A stretch of DNA of 46,645 bases from Verrucomicrobiaceae bacterium. GTDB taxonomy: Bacteria > Verrucomicrobiota > Verrucomicrobiia > Verrucomicrobiales > Verrucomicrobiaceae. The notes under the pieces were generated by a model. That model saw only the letters and a list, made by a program, of their open reading frames with translations. It did not search any database and was not told where the DNA came from. This document shows positions 35,534 through 44,893 of the stretch, in pieces. A program made the position numbers and the translations under genes. How positions within the stretch are numbered: the first letter of the stretch is position 1; each line of letters opens with the position of its first letter. The DNA lies in assembly GCA_027489965.1 (NCBI GenBank), contig JAIXZA010000075.1, forward strand, positions 1 through 46,645. The letters are read 5' to 3'.

Positions 35534-36774
35534 GGCTGGGCATCTCCTTCTGTGGTTTCAGCGGCTTCACTTTCTAGGGGCCTAGCCTCTGCTCGGAAGG
35601 TCGCGCGACCATCAGGCAGGCTAGTTGGCTGTGGTATTTCCCAAGTCCAGCGTTTGAAGGCAGGTGATGACATGACTTTATCACGAAACTCAATGCCATG
35701 CCCAAGAGAAGATGCCTCTCCATCAATAATCAAACCATCCTGTTTGATCTCGAGACGTGTGACGCGAATCCCTTCAGGCGGCAGCAACAGCACCAACTGA
35801 TAGATGCTTTCCACTGGATAAGTGTCAGGTGTCAGTGCTGGAAGTAAATCTTCCCAGGCTGCCTTGGCGTCACGAATCGTCAAGAGCTCTGGCTCAAGTT
35901 CAGCTAAACGGACCTCTTCACTCGTAATACTGCGCTCACGAACCCAGACTCTGATGGCAAAGGCGCTCAGAGCTGCGACAAGAACAAAAGCGAATGCAAG
36001 CGCCCCTAGCATCATCATGCGACGCTGCTGACGCTCGAGGCGGAGTCTCACGACACTGGCTGGAACGAGACGTGTGGCATGGGCTGGAGCTGCAGGGACA
36101 GATAAGTCCTTGATAATGACCGGAAGGTCCAGCGCCTGAGCGAAATCTTCAGGGATGAGGTCATCTGGTATGCTGCCTGTAACCAACGCTAAAGCATGGA
36201 TATCAGGGTTCAAGCTGGACAGTTCAAGCGAGGCTAAAATGCAGCGTATTTCTGCTGCCGCATCAGCATCAAGGCAACGTGCAGCAAGTGCCTGTGAATG
36301 CATCGGCTCCCCACTCTCGTGGGGAATGGCGATGACAAAAGCACCGTCCTCACGCCAGACTAGCAGCTCACCTGGCGTTAGTTTGTGAAAGGCAACTGAG
36401 GGCGCATAACGTGCGTCATCGCCATTTTCGACGATGCTGGCCGGAAGTGGGGACACCTGAATGTAGGTGCTGGTGCGCTGGTCACGCTCATCAGAGCCTA
36501 GGGTGTGCAGTTCGTAATTAAATGTCTCGGAGGTCTCTGCACCTAAGCCTGCGGCCTCTAACTCCAATTGAGCAGCTGACTCTCGACGTGAGGCATCCAC
36601 TCCCTGAAAGCGCATGGGAACACTGACGACACAGCGGGCAGGTAAGGCAATCCACTCTGCGCCTCGCCAGGTCTTGGTCTCAGTTTCTCCAGCGGTGGTT
36701 AGCCCCGCTTTAGTTCTCCATGCACGAAAACCCTCTTCGTGAGGGATGAGCATGATTTCGTCAGGTTTTTTCAT
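35530..36774 (-). CDS. GspL/PilMN-like inner-membrane secretion protein
   Basis: The 414-residue product has a cytoplasmic N-terminal domain of about 250 residues, a single transmembrane helix (about 253-277, MMMLGALAFAFVLVAALSAFAIRVW), and a periplasmic domain with a PilN/GspL-like core (VESIYQLVLLLPPEGIRVTRLEIKQDGLIIDGEA). That domain order is that of GspL, or of PilM and PilN joined. It begins the minus-strand operon GspL-like, GspM-like, two small paralogues, GspD. It would recruit the secretion ATPase to the inner membrane, but no gspE/pilB, gspF or pilin gene is in view. The 241-bp gap 36775-37015 upstream is the promoter region for this operon and for the divergent DUF1549 gene. Confidence 0.7.
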   Translation of the reverse strand: MKKPDEIMLIPHEEGFRAWRTKAGLTTAGETETKTWRGAEWIALPARCVVSVPMRFQGVDASRRESAAQLELEAAGLGAETSETFNYELHTLGSDERDQRTSTYIQVSPLPASIVENGDDARYAPSVAFHKLTPGELLVWREDGAFVIAIPHESGEPMHSQALAARCLDADAAAEIRCILASLELSSLNPDIHALALVTGSIPDDLIPEDFAQALDLPVIIKDLSVPAAPAHATRLVPASVVRLRLERQQRRMMMLGALAFAFVLVAALSAFAIRVWVRERSITSEEVRLAELEPELLTIRDAKAAWEDLLPALTPDTYPVESIYQLVLLLPPEGIRVTRLEIKQDGLIIDGEASSLGHGIEFRDKVMSSPAFKRWTWEIPQPTSLPDGRATFRAEARPLESEAAETTEGDAQP

Positions 36775-37015
36775 TAAATTGGCAGAGAAGGGGCTGCGAT
36801 ACTAAAGAGAGATAAATAAAGCGCAAGGCAGGAGACAGCGTTGTTGAGACAGCGGTTCAATGATGTTAAAAAAATCTTCAAGTGAGACTTCTATGAATCA
36901 TTTTAGCCTAGGGCCGCATGGATAGATTTATGTCAATTTCGACACTGCCAATGATGAATCATGCTTTATCAGGGTATTTGGTATAAATCTTCATCTGACA
37001 CCGTATCATGAACCG

Positions 37016-40000
37016 ATGACAATCATACGCATCCAAGTCATATTATGTTTGATCACAGCCCAGAGCAGTCTCTTCGGGGCTAGCAATGGTCGTGTCGCCT
37101 TTAATCAGGACATTCGTCCGATTTTGGCAGAGGCTTGCTTCCATTGTCATGGTCCTGACCCAGGCACCCGGAAGGCGGGCCTACGATTAGACACCGAGGC
37201 CGGTTTTTTTACCGCCAAAGAAGGCGAACAACCGACCGTCCTGAAGGGGAAGCCTGAGGATAGCCCGCTTTATCAGCGCTTAATTTCCACTGATGAGGAG
37301 GAAATTATGCCGCCACCAGAGTCGCACAAAACGCTCAAACCAGCCCAGATTGCAATGGTTAAAGCTTGGATTGCTGAAGGAGCACCCTGGCAGCCCCATT
37401 GGTCGCTGATCAAGCCGGAGCGCTCGCCTTTGCCGGTCGTCAAATCGACGGCTTGGGTGAAGACGCCCGTGGATCAATTTGTGCTGTCCAAACTTGAGGA
37501 ACATCAGTTGACTCCGGCTCTGGAGGCCGAGGCACATGCTCTCATTCGTCGCGTCACCTTAGACTTAACTGGATTGCCACCTTCACCGGAGATGCTCAAG
37601 CTTTATGCAGCAAAAGCCGTCGCAGGGAAATTACCAGATGTGGTTTACAATGAGTTGGTGGACGAACTGCTGAAAAAGCCCGCCTATGGCGAACATCGTG
37701 CGCGCTATTGGCTGGATGCTGCCCGCTATGCTGACACACATGGTCTGCATTTTGATAAGGAACGTGCGATCTGGCCTTACCGAGACTGGGCGGTGAAGGC
37801 GTTTAATCGCAATCAACCCTTTGATCAGTTCACCATGGAGCAGATTGCAGGGGACCTTCTGCCAAAACCGACCGAAGACCAACTCATCGCGACGGGATTC
37901 CAGCGCTGCAACACGACCACAAATGAAGGTGGCACCATTGATGAAGAAAATCTGGCCAACTATGCCAATGACCGCGTTCAGACGCTTGGCTGGGTTTACA
38001 TGGGACTAACGACAAATTGTTCGCAATGCCACGATCACAAATTTGATCCGATTACTCAGCGTGATTACTACTCATTGGCTGCTTTCTTCCGCAACACCAC
38101 GCAGAAGCCAAAAGATGGCAACGTGAAGGATGGACTGGGACCTGTCCTAGTCATACCGACGGACAAAGATCGACCACGTTGGCAAGCTCTGCCGACTGAG
38201 ATCGCCGCAGCAAAAACCAAGATGGGTGAGAACCGCAAACTGGCAGCCCCAGAGTTTGATCAATGGCTGACTTCGGCTAAGCCTGCCGATTTAGATAAGG
38301 ACATTCCAGCGAAAGGCTTGGTTGCTCATTTACCACTCAATGAGGGTGTCGGTAGTGAGGTGACTGGCGTTTGCGGTGCCACAAAGACCTATAAGGCGAC
38401 GGGTGAAGTGTCCTGGAAGCCCGATGGAAAAATCGGCCCGGCACCAATGATGAAGCCAGGTGGCACTTTTGAAATCGGCAATGTGGGCGACTTCGAAAAG
38501 AACCAATCCTTCAGCTATGGTGCCTGGGTCCGCGTCGGCAAACTTGGTGTCAATGGCGCTATCCTAGCTCGAATGGATGAAAAAGGTCAATATCGCGGCT
38601 GGGATCTCTGGCAAGCGGATCGTAGTTTTGCGGTCCATATCGTCAGCACCTGGCCCAATGACGCGCTGAAAGTAAGCACTAAAAAACCAAGTGTGCGCCC
38701 CGGAGTCTGGCAGCATGTTTTTGTGACGTATAATGGCAGTGGAAAGGATCAAGGCGTAAAGATCTTCATCGATGGAAAAGAGCAGGAGCTGAAGTATGAA
38801 ACGAATGGTCTCAAGGGCAGCATCAAGACGACAACGCCAACTCGAATCGGCCAGCGCAGCCATGTACAAGTCTTTCATGACGGCAGCGTACAAGACGTGC
38901 GCATTTATGATCGGATGCTGGCACCTGCTGAAGTAATGACCCTTTCGAAAGTAGGGCCATTGCGCGAAATGCTGGCCTCCAGCAAACGCGGCCCGAAACA
39001 AAAAGAAGCGCTTTTTGAGCACTACCTCGTGACTCGCCATGCGGGTTATAAGGCGGCTGATGGGCTGAATACTAAACTTGAAACCGAGAAGAAGGCGATT
39101 GAGACACGCAGTCCGATCACCCATATCCAAGAGGAGAAAAAGGATACCATGCCAATGGCCAACATCCTCATGCGTGGCCAATACGATAAGGTAGGCGAAG
39201 CCGTGGATGCCGCTGTGCCTGTGGCCCTTGGTAAATTGCCTGATGGTGCACCGAAGAATCGCCTTGGCCTGGCTCAGTGGCTGGTCAGCGCTGAAAATCC
39301 ATTGAGCGCGCGAGTCACCGTGAATCGCTTTTGGCAGGAGCTTTTCGGCAGCGGACTCGTGAAGACCAGCGAAGACTTTGGCATCATGGGATCCGCACCT
39401 ACGCACCCAGAATTACTCGATTGGTTGGCGGTCGAGTTCCGTGAAAGCGGTTGGGACGTGAAGCGATTGTTTAAAATGCTCGTTACCTCAGCCACCTATC
39501 GTCAGGCTGCGATCATCACGCCTGAAAAAACGGATAAAGATCGGGACAATTCGCTCCTTAGTCGTGGTCCCCGTTTCCGCATGGATGCCGAAATGATCCG
39601 TGACTATGCCCTAGCTGCCAGTAACACGCTTTCTCCAACCATGGGCGGTCCTGGCACAATGCCTTACCAGCCGGAGAATGTCTGGGAAGTGGTGGGCATG
39701 GGAACGGAAAAATACACGCAAGACAAAGGTGAAAACCTTTACCGCCGCACTCTTTACAACTTCTGGAAGCGCATGGCTCCACCTGCAAGCTTGGACATCT
39801 TTAATGCGCCAAGCCGTGAAGTGAGCTGTGTCCGCCGTGACCGAACCAACACGCCTCTCCAAGCCTTGGTGACGATGAATGACCCGCAGTTTATCGAGGC
39901 TGCCCGCAACCTCGCCCAGAGAACCCTCGGCACAGTGCTTGGCGACGACACAGCCAAAGCTTCAGCCCTAGCTGAACGCCTGCTTTGCCGTTTACCCAAA

Positions 40001-40195
40001 GCCAATGAGATGGCAATCATTCAGGTGAGTCTCAATGACCTGCGCGCCCACTACAGTGCTAATCCGGCTGATGCTGAAGAGCTACTCAAAGTGGGCGAGT
40101 CTAAAGTCGATGATAAGCTATCCAAGCCCGAACTCGCTGCCTGGACAATGCTTTGCAATCAGCTCATGAATCTCGATGAAGTGCTGAATAAGTGA
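37016..40195 (+). CDS. Planctomycete-type cytochrome c protein with DUF1549, LamG and DUF1553 domains
   Basis: A 1059-residue exported protein. A signal peptide (IIRIQVILCLITAQSSLFGA) precedes a cytochrome c-like PSCyt1 domain with C41-F-H-C44-H45 in ACFHCHGPDPGTRKAGLRLD. A DUF1549 domain (about 145-350) contains a second CxxCH (CSQCHDHKFDPITQRDYY). A LamG/concanavalin-like domain (about 435-640, e.g. SFSYGAWVRVG, WQHVFVTYNG) follows, then DUF1553 (about 770-1045, NPLSARVTVNRFWQELFGSGLVKTSEDFG). The pair of this gene with DUF1501, 19 bp downstream, is a hallmark operon of Planctomycetes and Verrucomicrobia, usually linked to surface polysaccharide use; substrate unknown. A weak TATAAA at 36982-36987 could be its -10. 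Confidence 0.92.
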   Translation: MTIIRIQVILCLITAQSSLFGASNGRVAFNQDIRPILAEACFHCHGPDPGTRKAGLRLDTEAGFFTAKEGEQPTVLKGKPEDSPLYQRLISTDEEEIMPPPESHKTLKPAQIAMVKAWIAEGAPWQPHWSLIKPERSPLPVVKSTAWVKTPVDQFVLSKLEEHQLTPALEAEAHALIRRVTLDLTGLPPSPEMLKLYAAKAVAGKLPDVVYNELVDELLKKPAYGEHRARYWLDAARYADTHGLHFDKERAIWPYRDWAVKAFNRNQPFDQFTMEQIAGDLLPKPTEDQLIATGFQRCNTTTNEGGTIDEENLANYANDRVQTLGWVYMGLTTNCSQCHDHKFDPITQRDYYSLAAFFRNTTQKPKDGNVKDGLGPVLVIPTDKDRPRWQALPTEIAAAKTKMGENRKLAAPEFDQWLTSAKPADLDKDIPAKGLVAHLPLNEGVGSEVTGVCGATKTYKATGEVSWKPDGKIGPAPMMKPGGTFEIGNVGDFEKNQSFSYGAWVRVGKLGVNGAILARMDEKGQYRGWDLWQADRSFAVHIVSTWPNDALKVSTKKPSVRPGVWQHVFVTYNGSGKDQGVKIFIDGKEQELKYETNGLKGSIKTTTPTRIGQRSHVQVFHDGSVQDVRIYDRMLAPAEVMTLSKVGPLREMLASSKRGPKQKEALFEHYLVTRHAGYKAADGLNTKLETEKKAIETRSPITHIQEEKKDTMPMANILMRGQYDKVGEAVDAAVPVALGKLPDGAPKNRLGLAQWLVSAENPLSARVTVNRFWQELFGSGLVKTSEDFGIMGSAPTHPELLDWLAVEFRESGWDVKRLFKMLVTSATYRQAAIITPEKTDKDRDNSLLSRGPRFRMDAEMIRDYALAASNTLSPTMGGPGTMPYQPENVWEVVGMGTEKYTQDKGENLYRRTLYNFWKRMAPPASLDIFNAPSREVSCVRRDRTNTPLQALVTMNDPQFIEAARNLAQRTLGTVLGDDTAKASALAERLLCRLPKANEMAIIQVSLNDLRAHYSANPADAEELLKVGESKVDDKLSKPELAAWTMLCNQLMNLDEVLNK

Positions 40196-40214
40196 ATGTC
40201 TGCCTTATATATTT

Positions 40215-41675
40215 ATGAATATCCTCGAAGAATGGAATACCTATCAAACTCGTCGCCAGCTGTTTGCTCGTGGTAAAAACGTACTCGGTGGCGCTGCCTT
40301 GTCCTCACTTCTAGGTGATGCGATGTTGGGCAGTGCAAGTGCCAATAGTGCCATCGGTGTTACGGGGCCGCACTTTGCGCCCAAAGCCAAGCGCGTGATC
40401 TACTTGCACATGGTCGGTGGACCTTCGCAGATGGACCTCTTTGATTACAAACCAGGAATGCAAAAGTGGTATGATAAGGATCTGCCTGCCAGCATTCGCA
40501 ACGGTCAGCGCCTGACAACGATGACTAGTGGGCAGGCTCGATTTCCGATCGCTCCGTCTAAGTTCAACTTTGCTCAATACGGCAAATGCGGCATGTGGAT
40601 GAATGCTGATCTTTTGCCTCATCTGAGCAAGAATGCCGACGACATTTGCTGGATGCGCTCTTTGCATACAGAGGCCATCAACCATGAGCCCGCCATCTGT
40701 GCCATGCAGACGGGCAATCAAATCGGTGGTCGTCCCTGCTTGGGGTCTTGGGCCTCATATGGACTTGGCTCCATGAATTCAAATCTGCCGACCTTTGTGG
40801 TCCTTATCGCTACGCCCACGAATCGCGAGCAGGAGCAGGCCATCTCTTCCCGCCTCTGGTCAAGCGGCTATCTGCCTGGTGAACATGCCGGTGTTTCTTT
40901 CCGGAGCAAAGGTGATCCGATCCTTTTCATCAATAATCCACCGGGAGTTTCAAGCAGCGTGCGCAAGCGCACCATTGAGGGCTTGAATGCGCTGAATGAA
41001 TTGAACTTTAAAGAGGTCGGTGATCCAGAAACACATACCCGCATTCAGCAGTATGAGATGGCTTTCCGCATGCAGGCCAGCGTGCCGGAGCTTACCGACA
41101 TTACCCAGGAGCCTGACTACATTTTCAAGATGTATGGAGACGAGGCTAAAAAGCGCGGCACCTTTGCCAATAGCGTGCTGATGGCAAGGCGATTGGCTGA
41201 GCGCGGCGTTCGCTTCACTCAAATTTATCTCAACAACTGGGATCACCACAGCAATGTCGGTGGCCGTATGCCCAGCCAATGCAAAGACATTGATCAGCCC
41301 TGCCATGCGCTCATAGAAGATCTAAAGCAGCGCGGTATGTTCGAGGACACCTTGATTATCTGGGGTGGCGAGTTTGGCCGCACGATTTACAGTCAAGGTG
41401 GTCTCAGTAAAGAAAATTACGGGCGCGACCACCATCCGCGTTGCTTCACCATGTGGATGGCTGGCGGCGGCTCTAAAGGCGGGGCGATCCATGGTGAAAC
41501 GGACGAGTTCAGCTACAACATCGTGAAGGATCCGCTCCACATCAGTGACTTTCATGCCACCGTGCTGCATTTGCTTGGCTACAATCACGAACGCTTCACC
41601 TACAAGTTCCAAGGGCTGGATCAAAAGCTCACCGGAGTGGAGCATCGTAAAGTGATCAAAGAGTTGCTGGCTTGA
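40215..41675 (+). CDS. DUF1501 domain protein, probably Tat-exported
   Basis: The 486-residue product has a twin-arginine-like N-terminus (TRRQLFARGKNVLGGAALSSLLGDAML, RR at 13-14) before a DUF1501 domain related to the alkaline phosphatase/sulfatase fold. Typical segments are KRVIYLHMVGGPSQMDLFDYKP, DDICWMRSLHTEAINHEPA, LIIWGGEFGRT and the end LHLLGYNHERFTYKFQGLDQKLTGVE. It is co-transcribed with the DUF1549/DUF1553 gene 19 bp upstream, and both products are expected in the periplasm. Enzymatic activity has not been established for most of the family. Confidence 0.9.
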   Translation: MNILEEWNTYQTRRQLFARGKNVLGGAALSSLLGDAMLGSASANSAIGVTGPHFAPKAKRVIYLHMVGGPSQMDLFDYKPGMQKWYDKDLPASIRNGQRLTTMTSGQARFPIAPSKFNFAQYGKCGMWMNADLLPHLSKNADDICWMRSLHTEAINHEPAICAMQTGNQIGGRPCLGSWASYGLGSMNSNLPTFVVLIATPTNREQEQAISSRLWSSGYLPGEHAGVSFRSKGDPILFINNPPGVSSSVRKRTIEGLNALNELNFKEVGDPETHTRIQQYEMAFRMQASVPELTDITQEPDYIFKMYGDEAKKRGTFANSVLMARRLAERGVRFTQIYLNNWDHHSNVGGRMPSQCKDIDQPCHALIEDLKQRGMFEDTLIIWGGEFGRTIYSQGGLSKENYGRDHHPRCFTMWMAGGGSKGGAIHGETDEFSYNIVKDPLHISDFHATVLHLLGYNHERFTYKFQGLDQKLTGVEHRKVIKELLA

Positions 41676-41723
41676 TGAAGCCATTTGACCCGCTGCCGGT
41701 GCTGCTCAATCTCAGCAGCATCC

Positions 41724-42317
41724 ATGGAACATGTTCTTGTCATCACTCGCGCCCTTCTCGATCAACTTGGTAGCTTTCAGGGCTTCCAACCAGAGGTGAA
41801 TCGTTATCTGGAGGCCATGCTTGCACCTGGGGCTAATTTCTTCATGGAGCGTCCAGCCGCTGAGCTTGACCCGACCCATAAGCAGCTTATTCCCTACTCC
41901 ATCTTTCATCATGATGGACGCTATCTCTGCTACACACGCGGCGGGAAGTCGGGCGAAAAGCGTCTAGTTTCAAAACGCTCCGTTGGTATCGGTGGGCATA
42001 TCAATCCCGTGGATCAAAGTCACGACGGCCTCGGTGAAACGATGTATTTCAACAGCATTGAGCGTGAAATCACTGAAGAATTAGTGATCGGCGGCACACA
42101 CACACAGACGGTGATAGGTCTGATCAATGACGACTCCTCTGAGGTTGGTAGCGTGCATCTAGGCGTCGTTCACCGCTTTGAGCTCAGCAGCGCGGAAGTC
42201 AGCTCCAATGAAGACGCTATCCAAGATCTTCAATTCTTGACTTTAGCGGAGCTAAAAGCAAAACATGAGGAACTGGAAGCTTGGTCCCAGATCATCGTGA
42301 ATCATTTGCTGAAGTAG
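41724..42317 (+). CDS. Nudix-family hydrolase (COG4112-like, MutT superfamily)
   Basis: From ATG 41724 the protein has 197 residues and starts MEHVLVITRALLDQLG. The core VGIGGHINPVD...EREITEELVIGG matches the COG4112 predicted phosphoesterases, which have this GGHIN-P-V-D variation of the Nudix box. The REIxEE part is intact, but the first Glu of the box is one residue off the canonical GX5EX7REUXEE spacing. These enzymes hydrolyse nucleoside-diphosphate-linked substrates with Mg2+; the specific substrate is not known. It lies 48 bp downstream of the DUF1501 gene and ends 7 bp from the convergent PHP gene. Confidence 0.75.
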   Translation: MEHVLVITRALLDQLGSFQGFQPEVNRYLEAMLAPGANFFMERPAAELDPTHKQLIPYSIFHHDGRYLCYTRGGKSGEKRLVSKRSVGIGGHINPVDQSHDGLGETMYFNSIEREITEELVIGGTHTQTVIGLINDDSSEVGSVHLGVVHRFELSSAEVSSNEDAIQDLQFLTLAELKAKHEELEAWSQIIVNHLLK

Positions 42318-42324
42318 ATTGATA

Positions 42325-43854
42325 TCAGGCGTTTGCGTCTGTCGCACGCTTGATGCTGGAGATCACATCACTGATTTTCACATCAATGCGCTGGCGCTTT
42401 TTGAAATAGCTGACGTGCTCGAAGCCCGCTTCAACAAGGTTATTGAGTGCTGTGATGAAGTGCTCACCGACACGAATAGGTTTATGGGCATCACTGCCGA
42501 GCACGATAGGGATCTTGCGCTCAGCCATCATTTTCAGCATTTCATTGCCCGGATTCATCTCCGAATAGCTTTTGTTCAGACCAGAAGTGTTTAGCTCCAT
42601 AGCGACACCTGTTTTTGCGATCCGATCAAGAGCTGCAATGACGCTGTTTTTGATGATCGCAAAACACCAGCTGTCAGGGTGGTAATTCTTGACTAAATCT
42701 GGATGAGCGAGGCAATCATAAAGACCTGTTTCGGCACTCTGAGCAAGCTGATCAAAGTAGGTGCGGCGGAAGTTTTCGATGGTGCCTGTTTCGTACTTGT
42801 TCAGGTATTCTTTGGCTTGCCAATGCACGGCACCAAGAATGTAGTCGAAAGGAGCGCGCTTATGCAGATTCTCGATCCACTTCTCGTAGCCAGGGAAGTA
42901 TTCGCTTTCAAGACCAAGGCCGACATCAAGCTTGTCCTTGTAGGCGTTTGCCGCACGCTGAACAACGGCGACGTAAGTGTCGAACTCGCTCTCTGACATG
43001 CGGACAGATGGCCAGTAGCCATCTGGCATTGGGCAATGACAGGTGAAGATCACGCCTTTGAGTCCTGATTTCAGCGCTTGGGCGCAGTATTCTTCAGGTT
43101 CACCCCAAGCATGTTTGCATAAAGGGGTGTGCATGTGAGAGTCGTAAAAAAGCGCACCTGATTTAACCGTCGATGCCTTTTCAGAAGAGATGACTGGTGC
43201 TTTAGCGGGCTCGATGGGCTCTGAAACGATCTGCGGGGAATTTGGCTTCTTAGCGGATGCTTTTGGCGGCGGTGGTGGTGCTGACGGCAGACTGGCTATC
43301 CGTGGCATTCCTGTCGAAGACACGACTAAAGTCGTGCTGACCTTAACTGGCTCGTCTTTGGCTAGGGCAGGAGCGCTAGCGGCCGCTTTCTTGGCAGTCA
43401 CGACTTTAGGCGCTGGCAAAGATTTATTGGCTGGCGGAGCTGTTTTTACCGCGATCTTGATGACAGGTTTTGAGCCTTTAGCGGGAGGTGAAGTGGGCGT
43501 TTTATTGACCACTACTAAAGGGAGCTTCTTTGTGGCTGTCTTTTTCGTTGGTGCTTTCTTTGCCGCGAGAACTGATTTTTTAGCAGGCGCAGCTGACTTC
43601 TTCACGGGTGGCTTCTTGGCACCTGCTGTTGTTTTCTTAGCAGGAGCTATAGGCTTCTTGGCTTTAACTGGGAGGTGGATCGCCTTTTTGGCTTTCGGGA
43701 CTGGCTTTTTAGTCACCGGTTTGGCGATTTTTTTAACTGCCGCTTTCGCGGCCTTTGGAACTGCTGTTTTAGCAATGACCTTTTTTTTGATCGCAGCCTT
43801 TGGAGTGGCTTTGACTGTCTTGGTCTTTGATTTGGATGTTTTGCTTTTGCTCAC
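42325..43854 (-). CDS. PHP-domain phosphoesterase (histidinol-phosphatase-like) with histone H1-like N-terminal tail
   Basis: The 509-residue product is built from two parts. Residues ~1-230 are a low-complexity Lys/Ala/Pro-rich tail like histone H1 or AlgP (many KKxxAKK, PAKK and KKPxxK units), strongly basic and probably unstructured. Residues ~235-509 form a complete PHP domain of the usual ~270-residue length. It has the first metal site D-S-H240-M-H242-T in FYDSHMHTPLCKHAW, then GVIFTCHCPMP, GLGLESEYFPGYE and GSDAHKP. HisK-type histidinol phosphatases have this fold; the activity is inferred. The start GTG 43854 follows a GGAG ribosome-binding site about 9 nt away and the upstream gene stops 5 bp before it. 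The tail may bind nucleic acid or polyphosphate. Confidence 0.85.
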   Translation of the reverse strand: MSKSKTSKSKTKTVKATPKAAIKKKVIAKTAVPKAAKAAVKKIAKPVTKKPVPKAKKAIHLPVKAKKPIAPAKKTTAGAKKPPVKKSAAPAKKSVLAAKKAPTKKTATKKLPLVVVNKTPTSPPAKGSKPVIKIAVKTAPPANKSLPAPKVVTAKKAAASAPALAKDEPVKVSTTLVVSSTGMPRIASLPSAPPPPPKASAKKPNSPQIVSEPIEPAKAPVISSEKASTVKSGALFYDSHMHTPLCKHAWGEPEEYCAQALKSGLKGVIFTCHCPMPDGYWPSVRMSESEFDTYVAVVQRAANAYKDKLDVGLGLESEYFPGYEKWIENLHKRAPFDYILGAVHWQAKEYLNKYETGTIENFRRTYFDQLAQSAETGLYDCLAHPDLVKNYHPDSWCFAIIKNSVIAALDRIAKTGVAMELNTSGLNKSYSEMNPGNEMLKMMAERKIPIVLGSDAHKPIRVGEHFITALNNLVEAGFEHVSYFKKRQRIDVKISDVISSIKRATDANA

Positions 43855-43859
43855 AGGTT

Positions 43860-44876
43860 TTAGCTCCTCGATTTGTGAAGTATTAGCCAGCCTTTCCCTT
43901 CGACGCCCGCAATGCGTACTGTCTTAGCATTGGACGTAGGTCCGGGATAACACAGCCGCAGCGTTAACGGGACGTTTGTCCAGTTCCCCAGCTGCAATTG
44001 CTCGACAAGCGTTTTAAACTGAGGATCTGCTCGATTAAAGTACGCATAGACCGTGCCCTGCTCGGCGGGATGCTTAAGTTCGATAACTTCATCTCCAGCG
44101 CTGAAAGATGATTCTGGCGAGTTGACGGGTTTTGAGGCAATGACTCGGAAAAGGGTCGGTTGGTCTGGACGTGTGGAGATGAACTCCTGCCAATCTAGCT
44201 CGCTGTAGCGAACGCTGCTTTCCCAGTCGATGTGGATTTCTCCCGAGGCTGTTTCTTCAATAATGAGACAGACTGGATCGACATCCTCAAACAAGGACTG
44301 GGCATAAGCTAACCTCTGGCCCGGCTCGTCCATATTGAGGACCCAGCCCAACTTTTGCCATACACCAACGATGAGTTGGTGTTTTTTATAATAAACCTCC
44401 ATGAGCGGTAAGACCCGCTCGGCATCTCGTGAGCAAAGCGCTTTTTCAGCAATCGAATTGGCAGTGAAAAACTGGCGAATTGCTGCTTCGATTTTCGGTT
44501 TTTTGGTTTCAATGTTGGCAATTCCGCTGACTGTCGGCACACTTTGGGAGCCCGGCAATGTATTGGCCAGCGACGGTGCGTTACTCGGCTTGGCTGTTAG
44601 CTTTGGCAGAGCGGGTCTAGAGACTCCTAGTCCTGCATCTTTTGCAACAGTCTCAGTACCTGCCCAGCGGTATTCGTGGGACGCTAATTCGACAGCATCC
44701 ACATAGGCGGGGTCCACCTTGGGTCCCTGTTTGTCCAACTGAATGACAATAACGTAGAAAACAACTGCCACAGTGACGACGAGTGCTGTGCAGCCGATCA
44801 GCTTTGCAATGCTGTTAAGCATCTCCTCTCTGCGCTTGATGCGGCTCAAACGAGGCTTGTCTATGGGTTCGGTCAT
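43860..44876 (-). CDS. Single-pass membrane protein of unknown function
   Basis: From ATG 44876 the product has 338 residues: a short cytoplasmic end with KPRLSRIKRREEM, one transmembrane helix (about 24-46, IAKLIGCTALVVTVAVVFYVIVI) and a soluble periplasmic domain of about 290 residues. The segment IEAAIRQFFTANSIAEKALCSRDAERVLPLMEVYY is well formed and suggests a conserved domain (NTF2-like folds often begin this way), but I do not recognise a family. The frame stays open upstream through the tRNA-Thr gene, which shows that the real start lies after it. The stop is 5 bp before the PHP gene, so the two form an operon, possibly with the tRNA. Confidence 0.75.
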   Translation of the reverse strand: MTEPIDKPRLSRIKRREEMLNSIAKLIGCTALVVTVAVVFYVIVIQLDKQGPKVDPAYVDAVELASHEYRWAGTETVAKDAGLGVSRPALPKLTAKPSNAPSLANTLPGSQSVPTVSGIANIETKKPKIEAAIRQFFTANSIAEKALCSRDAERVLPLMEVYYKKHQLIVGVWQKLGWVLNMDEPGQRLAYAQSLFEDVDPVCLIIEETASGEIHIDWESSVRYSELDWQEFISTRPDQPTLFRVIASKPVNSPESSFSAGDEVIELKHPAEQGTVYAYFNRADPQFKTLVEQLQLGNWTNVPLTLRLCYPGPTSNAKTVRIAGVEGKGWLILHKSRS

Positions 44877-44893
44877 GAAGTCTTCACGGGAGA

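Noticed and set aside
43190..43927. Long plus-strand reading frame opposite the basic-tailed PHP gene
   Set aside because: It mirrors the Lys/Ala/Pro-rich codons of the real gene, giving an artificial Phe/Leu/Ala/Gly-rich protein; its frame has no ribosome-binding site and no family.
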